From: Luteibacter sp. 9135 | GTDB taxonomy: Bacteria > Pseudomonadota > Gammaproteobacteria > Xanthomonadales > Rhodanobacteraceae | Reading direction: 5' to 3' | Length of the DNA: 64,000 nucleotides | NCBI RefSeq assembly: GCF_000745005.1 | Contig: NZ_JQNB01000001.1 | Location: 1,915,501-1,979,500, forward strand | Part shown: piece after piece, positions 1-8,948 of the stretch | Position numbering within the stretch: position 1 is the first letter of the stretch | How the letters are laid out: every line of letters starts with the position of its first letter | Notes under the pieces: generated by a model | What the model was told of the DNA's origin: nothing | The model's database searches: none | The model's input: only the letters and a program-made list of their open reading frames with translations | Program-made: the position numbers and the translations under genes

Positions 1-885
1 AGCGGCATGGTGATGCGCCTCGCCTTCTCGGTCATCGTGCATGTCGATGCCGACGTCCTGATCATCGATGAGGCGCTGGCGGTCGGTGATGCGTTCTTTA
101 CCCAGAAGTGCATGCGGTTCCTGCGGGACTTCAAGGCGCGGGGCACGTTGCTTTTCGTCAGCCACGACGGCGCCGCGGTCACGGGACTGTGCGACCGCGC
201 CATCTGGCTCGACAGCGGTGTGGTCAAGGCCGCCGGCGTGGCCAAGGATGTCATGGCCGCCTACACCGAAGCGTTCATCCACGAACGTCAGGGCACCAAG
301 TCGGGCACGCTGGTCGCCCGGGCCAAGACCGACGCACGCGTCGCCCGGCGACGGGACGAGAGGCTCGAGCTCCGGGATCGTTCGGTACTACGCAACGATA
401 TCGAGCTGCTCCCCTTCGATCCCAATGCGCCGAGTTTCGGTGAATCGCGGGCGGAGATCGCGCACGTTGCCATGGTGGGCAGCGACGACAGCGAACTCGG
501 CCTGATATTCGGTGGCGAGGAAGTGGCACTGAAGATCGACGTGGTCGCCAAGGGTGATCTCGACGGCGTCATCGTGGGGTTCTACATCAAGGATCGCCTC
601 GGACAGCTGCTGTTCGGGGACAATACGCATCTGTACATCGACGAGAAGTTCCAGGTCGAAACAGCAGGGACGCTGACTGCGGTCTTCAGGTTCGAAATGC
701 CAAGACTGCAGGCTGGCGAATATTTCGTGACGGCGGGCGTGGCGGAAGGTGACCAGTCGGAGCATGTCATCCAGCACTGGATACACGAGGCCATCAAGTT
801 CAGGTCCGATGGTCGGGGTACGCCCTCCGGCCTCATCGGCATCAACATGCTCGACGTCGAAGTCATCAGGGAAAATCAATCGTGA
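1..885 (+). CDS. O-antigen/polysaccharide ABC transporter ATP-binding protein, Wzt type (5' truncated)
   Basis: The reading frame is open at the window edge, so the N-terminus with Walker A is missing. The first codons read SGMVMRLAFSV, the end of the ABC signature in the Wzt/TagH subgroup. Walker B (DVLIIDEALAVGD, about residues 19-31) and the H-loop (SHD, about 57-59) follow. Beyond about residue 140 lies a roughly 140-residue C-terminal domain (FGEE, GFYIKDRLGQLLFGDNT) typical of Wzt carbohydrate-binding domains, which in the family recognise the modified non-reducing end of an O-polysaccharide before export. The protein should act at the inner membrane with a Wzm-like permease, presumably upstream of the window. 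The stop overlaps the GTG start of the methyltransferase gene (GTGA), so the two are probably translationally coupled. Confidence 0.9.
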   Translation, partial: SGMVMRLAFSVIVHVDADVLIIDEALAVGDAFFTQKCMRFLRDFKARGTLLFVSHDGAAVTGLCDRAIWLDSGVVKAAGVAKDVMAAYTEAFIHERQGTKSGTLVARAKTDARVARRRDERLELRDRSVLRNDIELLPFDPNAPSFGESRAEIAHVAMVGSDDSELGLIFGGEEVALKIDVVAKGDLDGVIVGFYIKDRLGQLLFGDNTHLYIDEKFQVETAGTLTAVFRFEMPRLQAGEYFVTAGVAEGDQSEHVIQHWIHEAIKFRSDGRGTPSGLIGINMLDVEVIRENQS

Positions 886-2435
886 ATTTCAACCTCGACA
901 AGTATCGCACCGCTTTCCTCAAGCCGTCGCTGACGTTCCCCTATCCTTGGGCAGGGCATATTCCGTTCGCCTATGCAGTGATCGAGATGCTGCGTCCGCG
1001 AAAGCTGGTGGAGCTGGGCACGGACTCAGGTAACTCCTATCTGGCGTTCTGCCAGGCAGCCGAAGCGATCGGCCTGGAGGCCGAATTTTTCGCTGTCGAC
1101 AGCTGGGAAGGTGATCCGCAGGCGCGGTTCTATGACAGCTCCGTGCTGGAAAGCCTGCGCGCGCGACACGACAAGCGGTTCGGCCACTTCTCGACGTTGC
1201 GACAGGGCTATTTCGACGACGTGCGTGACAGCTTCGCGGACGGCAGCATCGATCTGCTGCATATCGATGGCCTGCATACCTATGAGGCGGTCAGTCACGA
1301 CTTCAACACCTGGTTGCCGAAGATGAGCGACCGGGGCGTCGTCCTGTTCCACGACAGCCAGGTGCGGCACGGCGACTTCGGCGTCTGGAAGTTCATCGCC
1401 GAACTGCGCGAGCGTTACCAGGTATTCGAGTTCAACCACAGCAACGGTCTGGCCGTGCTGCGCATCGGTTCCGCGGCCACGGAAGCGTTCGACGATTTCA
1501 TGGCCTTGGCCGCGGAAGATCCGGCTCGCGTCCGGAATTACTTCGAGCAGATCGCCAGCACGATCATCGACGAGCAGACGCGTCTTCTCGATCGCGCGGT
1601 GGCGCTGCCTTCCGGGGTTGAAGCGCGTATTTATTATCGTAACGAAGACGAAGGCTTCTCGGAGCAGAAATCGATATCCGTAAAGGCGGGCGGTGCCCTC
1701 GGCCAGGTCAGTCTCGTCTTTCGGCTTCCTCCCGGTGAACGCCCCGATTTCATCCGTATCGATCCCGCAAACCTGGGTGGTGTGTTCAGCGTCCTGTCGC
1801 TGGCGTTCCGTCATGAACTGAACGCGGTCGTGAACCTCGACGTTCGCGCAGCGGAGCGCCTGCTGGCTGTAAGCGGCCAGCTGGTGAGCGATCGATTCGA
1901 GGGCGGCCTGCGTATCGCGTCGTTCCACGACGATCCGAACTTCGAGATGTACGTCGGTGACGTCTGGGGCAGCCTAACCCGGGACGGCTGGGTTGCATTG
2001 GAAGCGACGCTCGATTATGAGGCGCTGCTGACGGATCGGGATGTCGCAGAGGTTGCGCATTCGCAGCTTGCTGGCGTAACGGCTGAAGTTAACGGCCAGG
2101 AAAAGCGGTTGCCACTGGCCGCACTGCGCTCGGAACTGGCCTCGTTCAACGCATCAGTCGCGGAGGCGAGAGCACGGCTCGATGTCAATGCGCATGCCAC
2201 CAACGTCCTGGTATCCGACCTTGGTGAGAAATTGGCGCAACTGATCGCGAAGACGGATGAACTCGCTGCGAAAACAGCCACCGTGGAAGCGACAACCAAC
2301 GAGCTGATCGCGAAGACCGACGGGCTTACCGTACGAGCCGACGATCTGTTGACAAGGATGGACGCATCTTCCGCACTTCTTCAACATATAAGTCAGAGAT
2401 CGTTCTTCGATCGCTTTCGCAGACGACCACGATAA
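882..2435 (+). CDS. SAM-dependent methyltransferase with C-terminal coiled coil
   Basis: 517 aa, GTG start overlapping the upstream stop by four bases. The N-terminal ~200 residues look like a class I methyltransferase of the Methyltransf_24 kind: a glycine motif in LVELGTDSGNSYLAF (about 44-58), an acidic strand end in FFAVDSWEGD, and DLLHIDGLHTYEAV followed by VVLFHDS. A beta-rich middle part of unknown type follows (about 240-400). The last ~110 residues form heptad-like repeats such as LIAKTDELAAKTATVE and ELIAKTDGLTVRADDLL, which I read as a coiled coil. Directly after a Wzt gene, a methyltransferase with a coiled coil recalls WbdD-type chain terminators, which cap the O-polysaccharide and set its length. 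That role is inference; no kinase domain is visible. Confidence 0.75.
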   Translation: MNFNLDKYRTAFLKPSLTFPYPWAGHIPFAYAVIEMLRPRKLVELGTDSGNSYLAFCQAAEAIGLEAEFFAVDSWEGDPQARFYDSSVLESLRARHDKRFGHFSTLRQGYFDDVRDSFADGSIDLLHIDGLHTYEAVSHDFNTWLPKMSDRGVVLFHDSQVRHGDFGVWKFIAELRERYQVFEFNHSNGLAVLRIGSAATEAFDDFMALAAEDPARVRNYFEQIASTIIDEQTRLLDRAVALPSGVEARIYYRNEDEGFSEQKSISVKAGGALGQVSLVFRLPPGERPDFIRIDPANLGGVFSVLSLAFRHELNAVVNLDVRAAERLLAVSGQLVSDRFEGGLRIASFHDDPNFEMYVGDVWGSLTRDGWVALEATLDYEALLTDRDVAEVAHSQLAGVTAEVNGQEKRLPLAALRSELASFNASVAEARARLDVNAHATNVLVSDLGEKLAQLIAKTDELAAKTATVEATTNELIAKTDGLTVRADDLLTRMDASSALLQHISQRSFFDRFRRRPR

Positions 2436-2494
2436 CGTCCACGAGCCGTCTGGGGCTCGACGTCGTACATGTGTCATTTTGGGGGTTAAAAAAG

Positions 2495-4801
2495 GTGTCT
2501 CTGGTAATTGACAATAGCGCGCCGCATCGCGGTCCGGGTATGAAACTCGAGCCGGCTAACGATCTGGTGGCCAGTGCCGGCTCGGCGAAGCGCTGGACGT
2601 CCACAGGCCACGATCCCCAGTTCCGCGTCGAGCTTCCAGGCGGCCGCCTGGAAGCCGGCTGGTACGAGGTGACGTGCGACTTGGAGGCCGTCGATGGGGC
2701 GGGCCTCTCCGCAGTGCTTTATCCCGATTTCGGCACGCCGGTGCTGGAATCCGACGGCATACCGCTGTTCGGTGCGGCCACCCGGACGCGCACCTCTATC
2801 ATTGTGCTCAAGCGCGATATCGTCGGCCTGCGCTTCGATCCGCTCAGCAGCGAGGCGGAGTTCGACCTTGAGTTGTTCACCCTCACCAAGGTGGGCCGCT
2901 TCCATGCGGCGCGCGAGATGTGGAGCGCGATCACGCAGCGTTCGGGCGTCGTCATGTCGCGCAAGCGCCTCATCCGGCGCTGTGCATACCAGCTTTTCCG
3001 CAACGGGCCGCGTGCCGTCGGGCAAGCGCTGTATGCGCTGTACCTCGACATCGTAGCGATCTCGCTCTCACGGAACTACCTGAACTGGGTGCTCACGAAC
3101 GACACATGGACGCCGGCGAGGCTGGAAGAAATCAGGGCATCGTTCCGCGGTCGCGAAGATGCGCCCTCGATATCCGTGGTGATGCCCGTCTACAACCCGC
3201 CGGAAAAGTGGCTGCGTCGGTGTATCGATTCCGTCATCGAGCAAAGCTACGAGGCATGGACCCTGTGCATCGCCGACGACTGCTCGCCCAATCCCCGCAT
3301 CCGCTCGGTGTTGAGCGAGTACGCGGCCCGCGACCCGCGTATCAAGGTGGTGTTCCGGGAGAAGAATGGACACATCTCGCGCTCGTCCAATTCCGCACTG
3401 GAATTGGTGACGGGCGATTACGTGGCGCTGCTTGACCACGACGATGAACTCTCGCCCGTTGCCCTGTCCACCATGGCCAAGGCAATCATGGACAACCCGG
3501 ATGCCCAGGTCCTGTACTCCGACGAGGACAAGATCGGTGAGGACGGGATTCGCTTCGATCCGTACTTCAAGCCGGATTTCAATATCGACTTGTTCCGTGG
3601 GCACAACATGGTCAGCCACTTCGGTGTCTATCGCACGGCGTTGCTGCGCGAACTCGGTGGCTTCCGCGAAGGTTATGAAGGCAGCCAGGATTACGATCTG
3701 GCGCTGCGTTGCGTCGAGCGACTGTCGCCCTCGCAGATCGTCCATGTGCCGCACGTGCTCTATCACTGGCGCACCATCGCCGGCTCCACGGCCGCCGGGC
3801 CGCAGGAGAAGAGCTACGCAGGCGTTGCGGCGAAGAAGTCGCTGACGGCGCACTTCGAGCGGGTGGGCATGCGCGGTCGCTTTGAAGAGCTGTCCTCGTT
3901 CCCGGGCAACTTCGCACATATGATCGAGCCAGGCGATGTGCCGCTCGTCTCGATCATCATTCCCACGCGTGACCGCGTTGATCTTCTCAAGCAGTGCGTC
4001 GAGAGCATCCTGGAGAAGACGACCTACACCCGCTACGAGGTGCTGATTGTCGATAACGGGTCGGTCGAGCAGGAAACGCTGGATTACTTCGAAGGGCTAA
4101 CCGTCGCGAACCGGGCGAAGGTGCTTCGCTATGACGCGCCGTTCAACTTCTCCGCGATCAATAATTTTGCGGTAGGCCAGGCTGCCGGCACGGTCCTGGT
4201 TTTTGCCAACAACGATCTGGAAGTGATCTCTTTCGGCTGGCTCGACGAGCTCGTCTCACACGCACTGCGCAAGGAAGTGGGGGCGGTGGGCTGCATGCTG
4301 TATTACCCCAACGATACCGTCCAGCATGCCGGCATCATTCTCGGCCTCGGGCAGGCGCGCATTGCGGGCCATGCCTACCATCTGCAGCAGCGTGGCTATC
4401 CCGGTCAGATGTGCCGAATGCACCTGACCCAGCAACTGTCGGCCGTCACCGCGGCTTGCATGGCTGTTCGGCGCGAGGTGTTCGACGAGGTCGGTGGCTT
4501 CGACGAGGCACTGGGGGTGGCATTCAACGATGTCGACCTGTGCCTTAGGATTCGTGCGAAGGGCTACGCCGTGGTCTGGACGCCCCGCGCCGAGATGTAT
4601 CACCACGAATCCGCATCGCGCGGCCACGACGATGTGGGCGCCCGCAAGGAACGGTTCGACGCGGAGTCTGCGTTCATGGCTTCTCGCTGGGGCGCCGAGT
4701 TGCTCAACGATCCTTATTTCAACCCGAACCTGAGCCTGGACGACGCATCGTTCATGTTCGGTCCGAAGCGCCATGTCCGGCAGTGGCAGGCGGGCGCCTG
4801 A
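2495..4801 (+). CDS. Double-domain family 2 glycosyltransferase
   Basis: About 768 aa. Two GT-A/GT2 domains are visible. The first starts near residue 225 (SVVMPVYNPPEKWLRRCIDS, then IADDCSPN and later LLDHDDELSP and YSDEDKIGEDG). The second starts near residue 485 (VSIIIPTRDRVDLLKQCVES, IVDNGS, FANNDLEV, FNDVDLCLRI). The ~200-residue N-terminal part is beta-rich and not recognised. The GTG at 2495 is preferred because GGGGG lies nine bases upstream; an in-frame GTG at 2471 would add eight residues without a visible ribosome binding site. The arrangement resembles rhamnosyl/mannosyl polymerising GT2 proteins of O-antigen clusters. It probably extends or initiates the glycan exported by the adjacent ABC system. 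A strong hairpin terminator follows. Confidence 0.85.
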   Translation: MSLVIDNSAPHRGPGMKLEPANDLVASAGSAKRWTSTGHDPQFRVELPGGRLEAGWYEVTCDLEAVDGAGLSAVLYPDFGTPVLESDGIPLFGAATRTRTSIIVLKRDIVGLRFDPLSSEAEFDLELFTLTKVGRFHAAREMWSAITQRSGVVMSRKRLIRRCAYQLFRNGPRAVGQALYALYLDIVAISLSRNYLNWVLTNDTWTPARLEEIRASFRGREDAPSISVVMPVYNPPEKWLRRCIDSVIEQSYEAWTLCIADDCSPNPRIRSVLSEYAARDPRIKVVFREKNGHISRSSNSALELVTGDYVALLDHDDELSPVALSTMAKAIMDNPDAQVLYSDEDKIGEDGIRFDPYFKPDFNIDLFRGHNMVSHFGVYRTALLRELGGFREGYEGSQDYDLALRCVERLSPSQIVHVPHVLYHWRTIAGSTAAGPQEKSYAGVAAKKSLTAHFERVGMRGRFEELSSFPGNFAHMIEPGDVPLVSIIIPTRDRVDLLKQCVESILEKTTYTRYEVLIVDNGSVEQETLDYFEGLTVANRAKVLRYDAPFNFSAINNFAVGQAAGTVLVFANNDLEVISFGWLDELVSHALRKEVGAVGCMLYYPNDTVQHAGIILGLGQARIAGHAYHLQQRGYPGQMCRMHLTQQLSAVTAACMAVRREVFDEVGGFDEALGVAFNDVDLCLRIRAKGYAVVWTPRAEMYHHESASRGHDDVGARKERFDAESAFMASRWGAELLNDPYFNPNLSLDDASFMFGPKRHVRQWQAGA

Positions 4802-4807
4802 AACGCA

Positions 4808-4840
4808 GAAGGGGGTGGAATCTCCGCCCCCTTCCGTTTT
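4808..4840. terminator. Bidirectional rho-independent terminator
   Basis: A 12-bp stem (4808-4819 with 4823-4834, one G-T wobble) closes a 3-base loop and is followed by CGTTTT on the plus strand. The minus strand leaves the same stem into TGCGTTT. It lies between convergent genes and can serve both. Confidence 0.85.
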
Positions 4841-4847
4841 CATAAAC

Positions 4848-6140
4848 CTAAGGTGTCGTGACGTCGACCGACCACCCGGGCGGATTGATGGGGATCGAGT
4901 GGCTTCCCGGCTGTTTCAGCTCTCGCGCATGCGCCTTCCACTGGAAGTCCTGCATGGGGCCGCGCCGCATGTGGCTCAGGTTGGATAGGGTGATCATCAC
5001 GATGCACAGCGTCACGATGGTACATATGTCCTTTCTGCAATACGTCGTCGCGGACGCGATGGCGACGAAAACGGCCCACCAGAAGACGATTCTCAGTGCG
5101 TGGAAATACCTGTCGGCGAGGTTGAAATCGTAGTAGCTGTCCAGGTTGGGTGTCTTGGCCATACCTGATAGTACGCCGGCAAAAGCGAAGAGCAGAAGAG
5201 CCAGGATCGTCAACCGATGCTCGCCTGTCATGCCTCGTCCGAAAATCAGTGCAGCACCGATCGCCAGGTAGATAAGCGCGTAGCAGGTGTTCGTGAGGAA
5301 ATCGAAGCCGAAGATATGTATCGGTGTGATGTCGAACAGTGCGATTTTCACCAACCGGAACGGCGTGTGCGTATCGCCTGAAAGAGGCACGGGATGGGTC
5401 AGGAACGTCACCAGCTGAATCAACCCGCCCGCGGCGATGAGTACAATGATCCGGACGTCGGCTCGTGTAGACCAGGCCGCGAGATGCCCTTCGAAAGCGC
5501 CGATGGAGAAGCGACGGTCGGTCCACGACGCGAACCACATACCTGCCGCCACTATGGTTGCGATAAGCGAAAACGGGCCGCTTAGCGCTATGAGCAGGAT
5601 GACAAGGTCTCGGGCAGGCAGGCGCCAGCCATCGAGGCGCGGTGCCGCGGAAAGACACGCCACGGGCAGCACGAGCTGAAGGAACCACTGTACATTCGTG
5701 AGGTTGCCGAAGATCTCCCCGCTGGTCGGCAAGAGCAGGAATGTCGCCAGCATGAGCGGCAGCGGTAGTACCCTGCGTAACCTGCCGACGACGTAAGTGA
5801 GGGCTATGGCACTCATCACGATCGCGGAAAGGTTGTATATCACCGGCGCGCGCGTCGGGCTAGCCAGGGTCGCAAGCCACGCGACGATCCTTGGGATGGC
5901 ATGCAGGTAGCCGGCGTAAGAAGCGAACACCTGCGGCAGCGCATGTCCGAACTGCCCGGCGAAGAAGACGGGCCCGTCTTCAGCCCAGAACTGAGGCAGC
6001 GAAAGAGCATCCGTCGACTTGAAGGCGATGGCGACGAACAGGACCAGGAACAGCGCGAGCGCGCCCTGATGCGTTCTGGTGCTTTCGGTATCGATGGTCA
6101 TCGATGGCGTATTGATGCGGGATGTCTGATCGGCGGACAA
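4848..6140 (-). CDS. Polytopic membrane protein, GT-C-like, function unknown
   Basis: 430 aa with about ten hydrophobic segments spread over the whole length. An early loop carries acidic residues (PQFWAEDGPVFFAG, about residues 49-62), the position where GT-C glycosyltransferases keep their catalytic Asp/Glu. It is the last gene of the minus-strand glycan operon, 28 bases after the preceding stop. A TTG at 6140 has AAGGGA eight bases upstream; an ATG at 6101 (residue 14) is the alternative. I infer a glycosyltransferase using a polyprenyl-phosphate sugar donor on the periplasmic face, but no family signature proves this; it could also be a polymerase or another membrane enzyme. Confidence 0.6.
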   Translation of the reverse strand: MSADQTSRINTPSMTIDTESTRTHQGALALFLVLFVAIAFKSTDALSLPQFWAEDGPVFFAGQFGHALPQVFASYAGYLHAIPRIVAWLATLASPTRAPVIYNLSAIVMSAIALTYVVGRLRRVLPLPLMLATFLLLPTSGEIFGNLTNVQWFLQLVLPVACLSAAPRLDGWRLPARDLVILLIALSGPFSLIATIVAAGMWFASWTDRRFSIGAFEGHLAAWSTRADVRIIVLIAAGGLIQLVTFLTHPVPLSGDTHTPFRLVKIALFDITPIHIFGFDFLTNTCYALIYLAIGAALIFGRGMTGEHRLTILALLLFAFAGVLSGMAKTPNLDSYYDFNLADRYFHALRIVFWWAVFVAIASATTYCRKDICTIVTLCIVMITLSNLSHMRRGPMQDFQWKAHARELKQPGSHSIPINPPGWSVDVTTP

Positions 6141-6168
6141 GCGAATGTTCCCTTACGTTCCGGTTCTT

Positions 6169-8469
6169 TTACGGCAAGGTGACCGTCGCGCGCACGGGAC
6201 ACAGGTGCGGGACGTTGTCTGAGGTCTGCAGGATACGAACCACGAAGGTTCCATGGATGTCCGAGGTATCCACGGAAGCCCTGAAGCCGATGTTGCTCTC
6301 TTCCGGATGACCGAAGAAAGCGGCTACGTCGGGTCGCGGAAGCATGCGCGTCGGCGCGACGAAGGTTTGGTCGCCGCGGGTAAGAAGAATCCGCACGTCC
6401 TCGTTCGCCCTGCCGCTGGCGGTGGAAACCATCGTCCATCCGCGAACACGGAGGAGATCGGCGGGCAGGATGTTCCCCGCAGGATTGACCGGCTTTTCGT
6501 CGATGCTGTCGATCGAGCAGTCGCCGCCATCCGGTACGTCGGACAGATGCTCCGCAGGCGTCGCCTTGTCGAAGAGCAGGGTGTCGGTCGAATCCAAGGC
6601 AGGAATACTCACGTCCTGGACGCTGAAAGTGAAGTCATGTTTCCACAGCCAGCGCGTTCCGCTCTCACCGGCGATCGTTATCGTTTTTACGTATTTACCT
6701 GCCAACAGGTTGGCTTGCTTATGCGACGTCAGGGCGGCGAATTCTTCGGCACTCGATACCGTCGGCGACAACAGGAATCCCTCCGAGGCCATGCCCGGCA
6801 CGAAGGTGTAGTTTTTCCGAGTTCCGTCGTTATAGCTGACCGACATGATGAGCCGGGGAGCCTTGTACACGGTCGAAGCCAGCTTCCCGAGCAGGGTCGG
6901 CTGGACATCGATCTTCGCCCAGAGCGCGTCGGTGTGGTTTTCGAGAGGAATCGTGCGGCCAAACTCTCCTGTCGATTCGGCCACCTTCCCGAAAACCAAC
7001 GCTTGGCTCGGGGAGCGTCGGTCGAGTATGGCGTAGCGGTCTACAAAGCCTGTTGGCGCGTAGGTGCCGAGCAGCACGGGCCAGCTGAGACTGTCACCCA
7101 GCGCCGGGTAACGCGAGTCGATAGGCGCAAGCGCGAAGTAGATCCGGGCGGCGCCATGCTCCCGCAGATGGTCGGCGTCCGCACGCAGCAGGGCCGGCGT
7201 GTAGGCCGTATAGGTGATGATAGTCGGCCGAGGGTTCCAGCGCGTGCCACTGGCCAGAAGCGCAGCGACATTTTCCGGGTAAAGGTCGGCGTCACCGGAG
7301 AAAGGGGGTAGCGGATACAGCGTCCGCAAGCGCGCGTTTTCTTCTGCGAAGCCCTTTTGCAGGCTACCCGGATGCAGGATGCGAGTCGCCAAACCGGACG
7401 AAGCGGCACCGAGCTCCTGGAACAGGCGTTCCTGCATCTTCAGCGTATCGAAGGATTGGTACGACATAGAGATCAGCGCGAAGCCGGCGAACCCGACCAC
7501 AAGTCCCGTCGCACCGCGCGTCGTGATACGCGGTTTTTCGAGGAAGGCGATCAGGCCGGCCAGTGCCAGGGAACTGGCGGCGATTGTCGCGTGGGTATCG
7601 TGACGAACGAAGCCCGCTTTGAACGCGAGGAACAACAGCAGGGCGACGGCGACGACGACGCGCCAGCCCTGCCGCAGGTCGTGGCGCCACATGGCCCATA
7701 TCGCGAAGATCGCAAACATCGGGAAGACCACGGCTTCCCAGGTGTTGCCGGGCTGGGCCATGGCTATCGTGTAACCGGATACGACTGGAATCTGGCTGGC
7801 GAAGAACACCGGCAGCGCGGCGAGAGGTTGGCCCGCGAGCATCCATGTCCCGCAGAGTGTCACCAGTCCGACGACGACGATTCCGAGTGAGGCGACCCGT
7901 GAGCGCCGCCAGAGCGCCAGGAAAGTCAGCGCGAGACACGCCGCGACGGCTATCGCCATGGTCCCCTTGACCAGGGGGAGCAGGGTGCACGCCACGACGA
8001 GTCCATAGGTGGCCGCCATCTGGAGGCGGCAACCTTGCTCGGTAGCCTTCTCGGCAGACAGCAGGAGCAGAAGGGGGAGCGCCAGGATCGTGGCACCCTC
8101 AAATGTGGTCTGGCTGAGCAGTACGGGCAACAGCAACAGCCAGGGCCGACGCGCGGGCGGTGTGATGGCCGCAAAGCCGGCAAAAAGGGCGGTAGCCAGG
8201 ATCAGCGAAACGCCGATCAGGAAAACGTCGGTCGCCGGGTGATAGGCATGCGTGTACACCGTGCTGAGGGGCCCGGCGGTAAAAATGATGTCCCTCCCGA
8301 AGACCATATGGTCGGCCACCGCGACGTTCATCGCATAGCGCCATGCTTCACCGTCCAGTCCTCCCACGAAGGGTGCGAACGGGACGACAAGCAGGATGGT
8401 GGCGGCAAAGGCCGTGACGACGGCGGACAGCCGCGCCAGCCTTGCGTAATCGAGTCGCTGGAGGTGCAT
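6169..8469 (-). CDS. Large polytopic membrane protein with C-terminal soluble domain, GT-C-like
   Basis: About 766 aa when started at the ATG MHLQRLDYARLARLS; the frame is open 44 codons further upstream but that part overlaps the GtrA-like gene. The N-terminal ~350 residues contain many hydrophobic helices (LSAVVTAFAATILLVVPFAP, LILATALFAGFAAI, LLLLPVLLSQTTF). The C-terminal ~350 residues are hydrophilic and presumably periplasmic. An early loop after helix 1 carries Asp/Glu (FVGGLDGEAWRYAM), compatible with GT-C chemistry. Its place between a GtrA-like gene and another membrane protein in the arabinose-donor operon suggests transfer of a lipid-linked sugar to a surface glycan. The substrate is unknown. 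Confidence 0.6.
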   Translation of the reverse strand: MHLQRLDYARLARLSAVVTAFAATILLVVPFAPFVGGLDGEAWRYAMNVAVADHMVFGRDIIFTAGPLSTVYTHAYHPATDVFLIGVSLILATALFAGFAAITPPARRPWLLLLPVLLSQTTFEGATILALPLLLLLSAEKATEQGCRLQMAATYGLVVACTLLPLVKGTMAIAVAACLALTFLALWRRSRVASLGIVVVGLVTLCGTWMLAGQPLAALPVFFASQIPVVSGYTIAMAQPGNTWEAVVFPMFAIFAIWAMWRHDLRQGWRVVVAVALLLFLAFKAGFVRHDTHATIAASSLALAGLIAFLEKPRITTRGATGLVVGFAGFALISMSYQSFDTLKMQERLFQELGAASSGLATRILHPGSLQKGFAEENARLRTLYPLPPFSGDADLYPENVAALLASGTRWNPRPTIITYTAYTPALLRADADHLREHGAARIYFALAPIDSRYPALGDSLSWPVLLGTYAPTGFVDRYAILDRRSPSQALVFGKVAESTGEFGRTIPLENHTDALWAKIDVQPTLLGKLASTVYKAPRLIMSVSYNDGTRKNYTFVPGMASEGFLLSPTVSSAEEFAALTSHKQANLLAGKYVKTITIAGESGTRWLWKHDFTFSVQDVSIPALDSTDTLLFDKATPAEHLSDVPDGGDCSIDSIDEKPVNPAGNILPADLLRVRGWTMVSTASGRANEDVRILLTRGDQTFVAPTRMLPRPDVAAFFGHPEESNIGFRASVDTSDIHGTFVVRILQTSDNVPHLCPVRATVTLP

Positions 8470-8507
8470 CGATAGGTCCGTGTATTCCGGGTGGGACGTG
8501 TTGCCCT

Positions 8508-8948
8508 TCAGTTCCTGAAGGACAGGTACTTGTGGCCGAAGTAGCTCGACACGAGGGGGAGCATGATCCCGATGGCATGCGCGACGGCTTCGGGGTGCCA
8601 TGTGAAGCCTATGGCGGGGAAGCCGTACTTCGCCAGCACGACGCTGACGATCAGCGTCTGGACCAGCGCGAACAGGTTGACGAGGATGAACCAGAGTGCC
8701 TGGTGGTGCACGGCCTGGGACGACCCCTTGAACACGAACAGGCGGTTCAATACGAAAGCCGTCGTCATGCCGATGACATACGCCAGGCCGACGGACCAGG
8801 CGTAGCTGGTCCAGTGGTTGATCACTACCCGGGAAAGGAAGTTCACGACCGCCGCAGACCCGCCGACGATCAGGAAAAGCACGAACTGGGACTTCATCAG
8901 GTCCCGCAGGCGGCGGTGTAGCGGTGCCTTGATGGTGTGCTCGGTCAT
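8508..8948 (-). CDS. GtrA-like membrane protein
   Basis: 146 aa with four hydrophobic segments ([79 protein letters not shown]). The pattern of small four-helix protein with G-x-x-AAxVNF, NRxxVF and GHKYLSF fits the GtrA family, members of which are proposed to translocate or help use polyprenyl-phosphate sugars. The ATG overlaps the stop of the upstream FAD oxidoreductase by four bases. In mycobacteria the GtrA-like Rv3789 sits beside dprE1/dprE2; this neighbourhood is similar, so a role in handling the arabinose donor is a reasonable inference. Confidence 0.85.
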   Translation of the reverse strand: MTEHTIKAPLHRRLRDLMKSQFVLFLIVGGSAAVVNFLSRVVINHWTSYAWSVGLAYVIGMTTAFVLNRLFVFKGSSQAVHHQALWFILVNLFALVQTLIVSVVLAKYGFPAIGFTWHPEAVAHAIGIMLPLVSSYFGHKYLSFRN

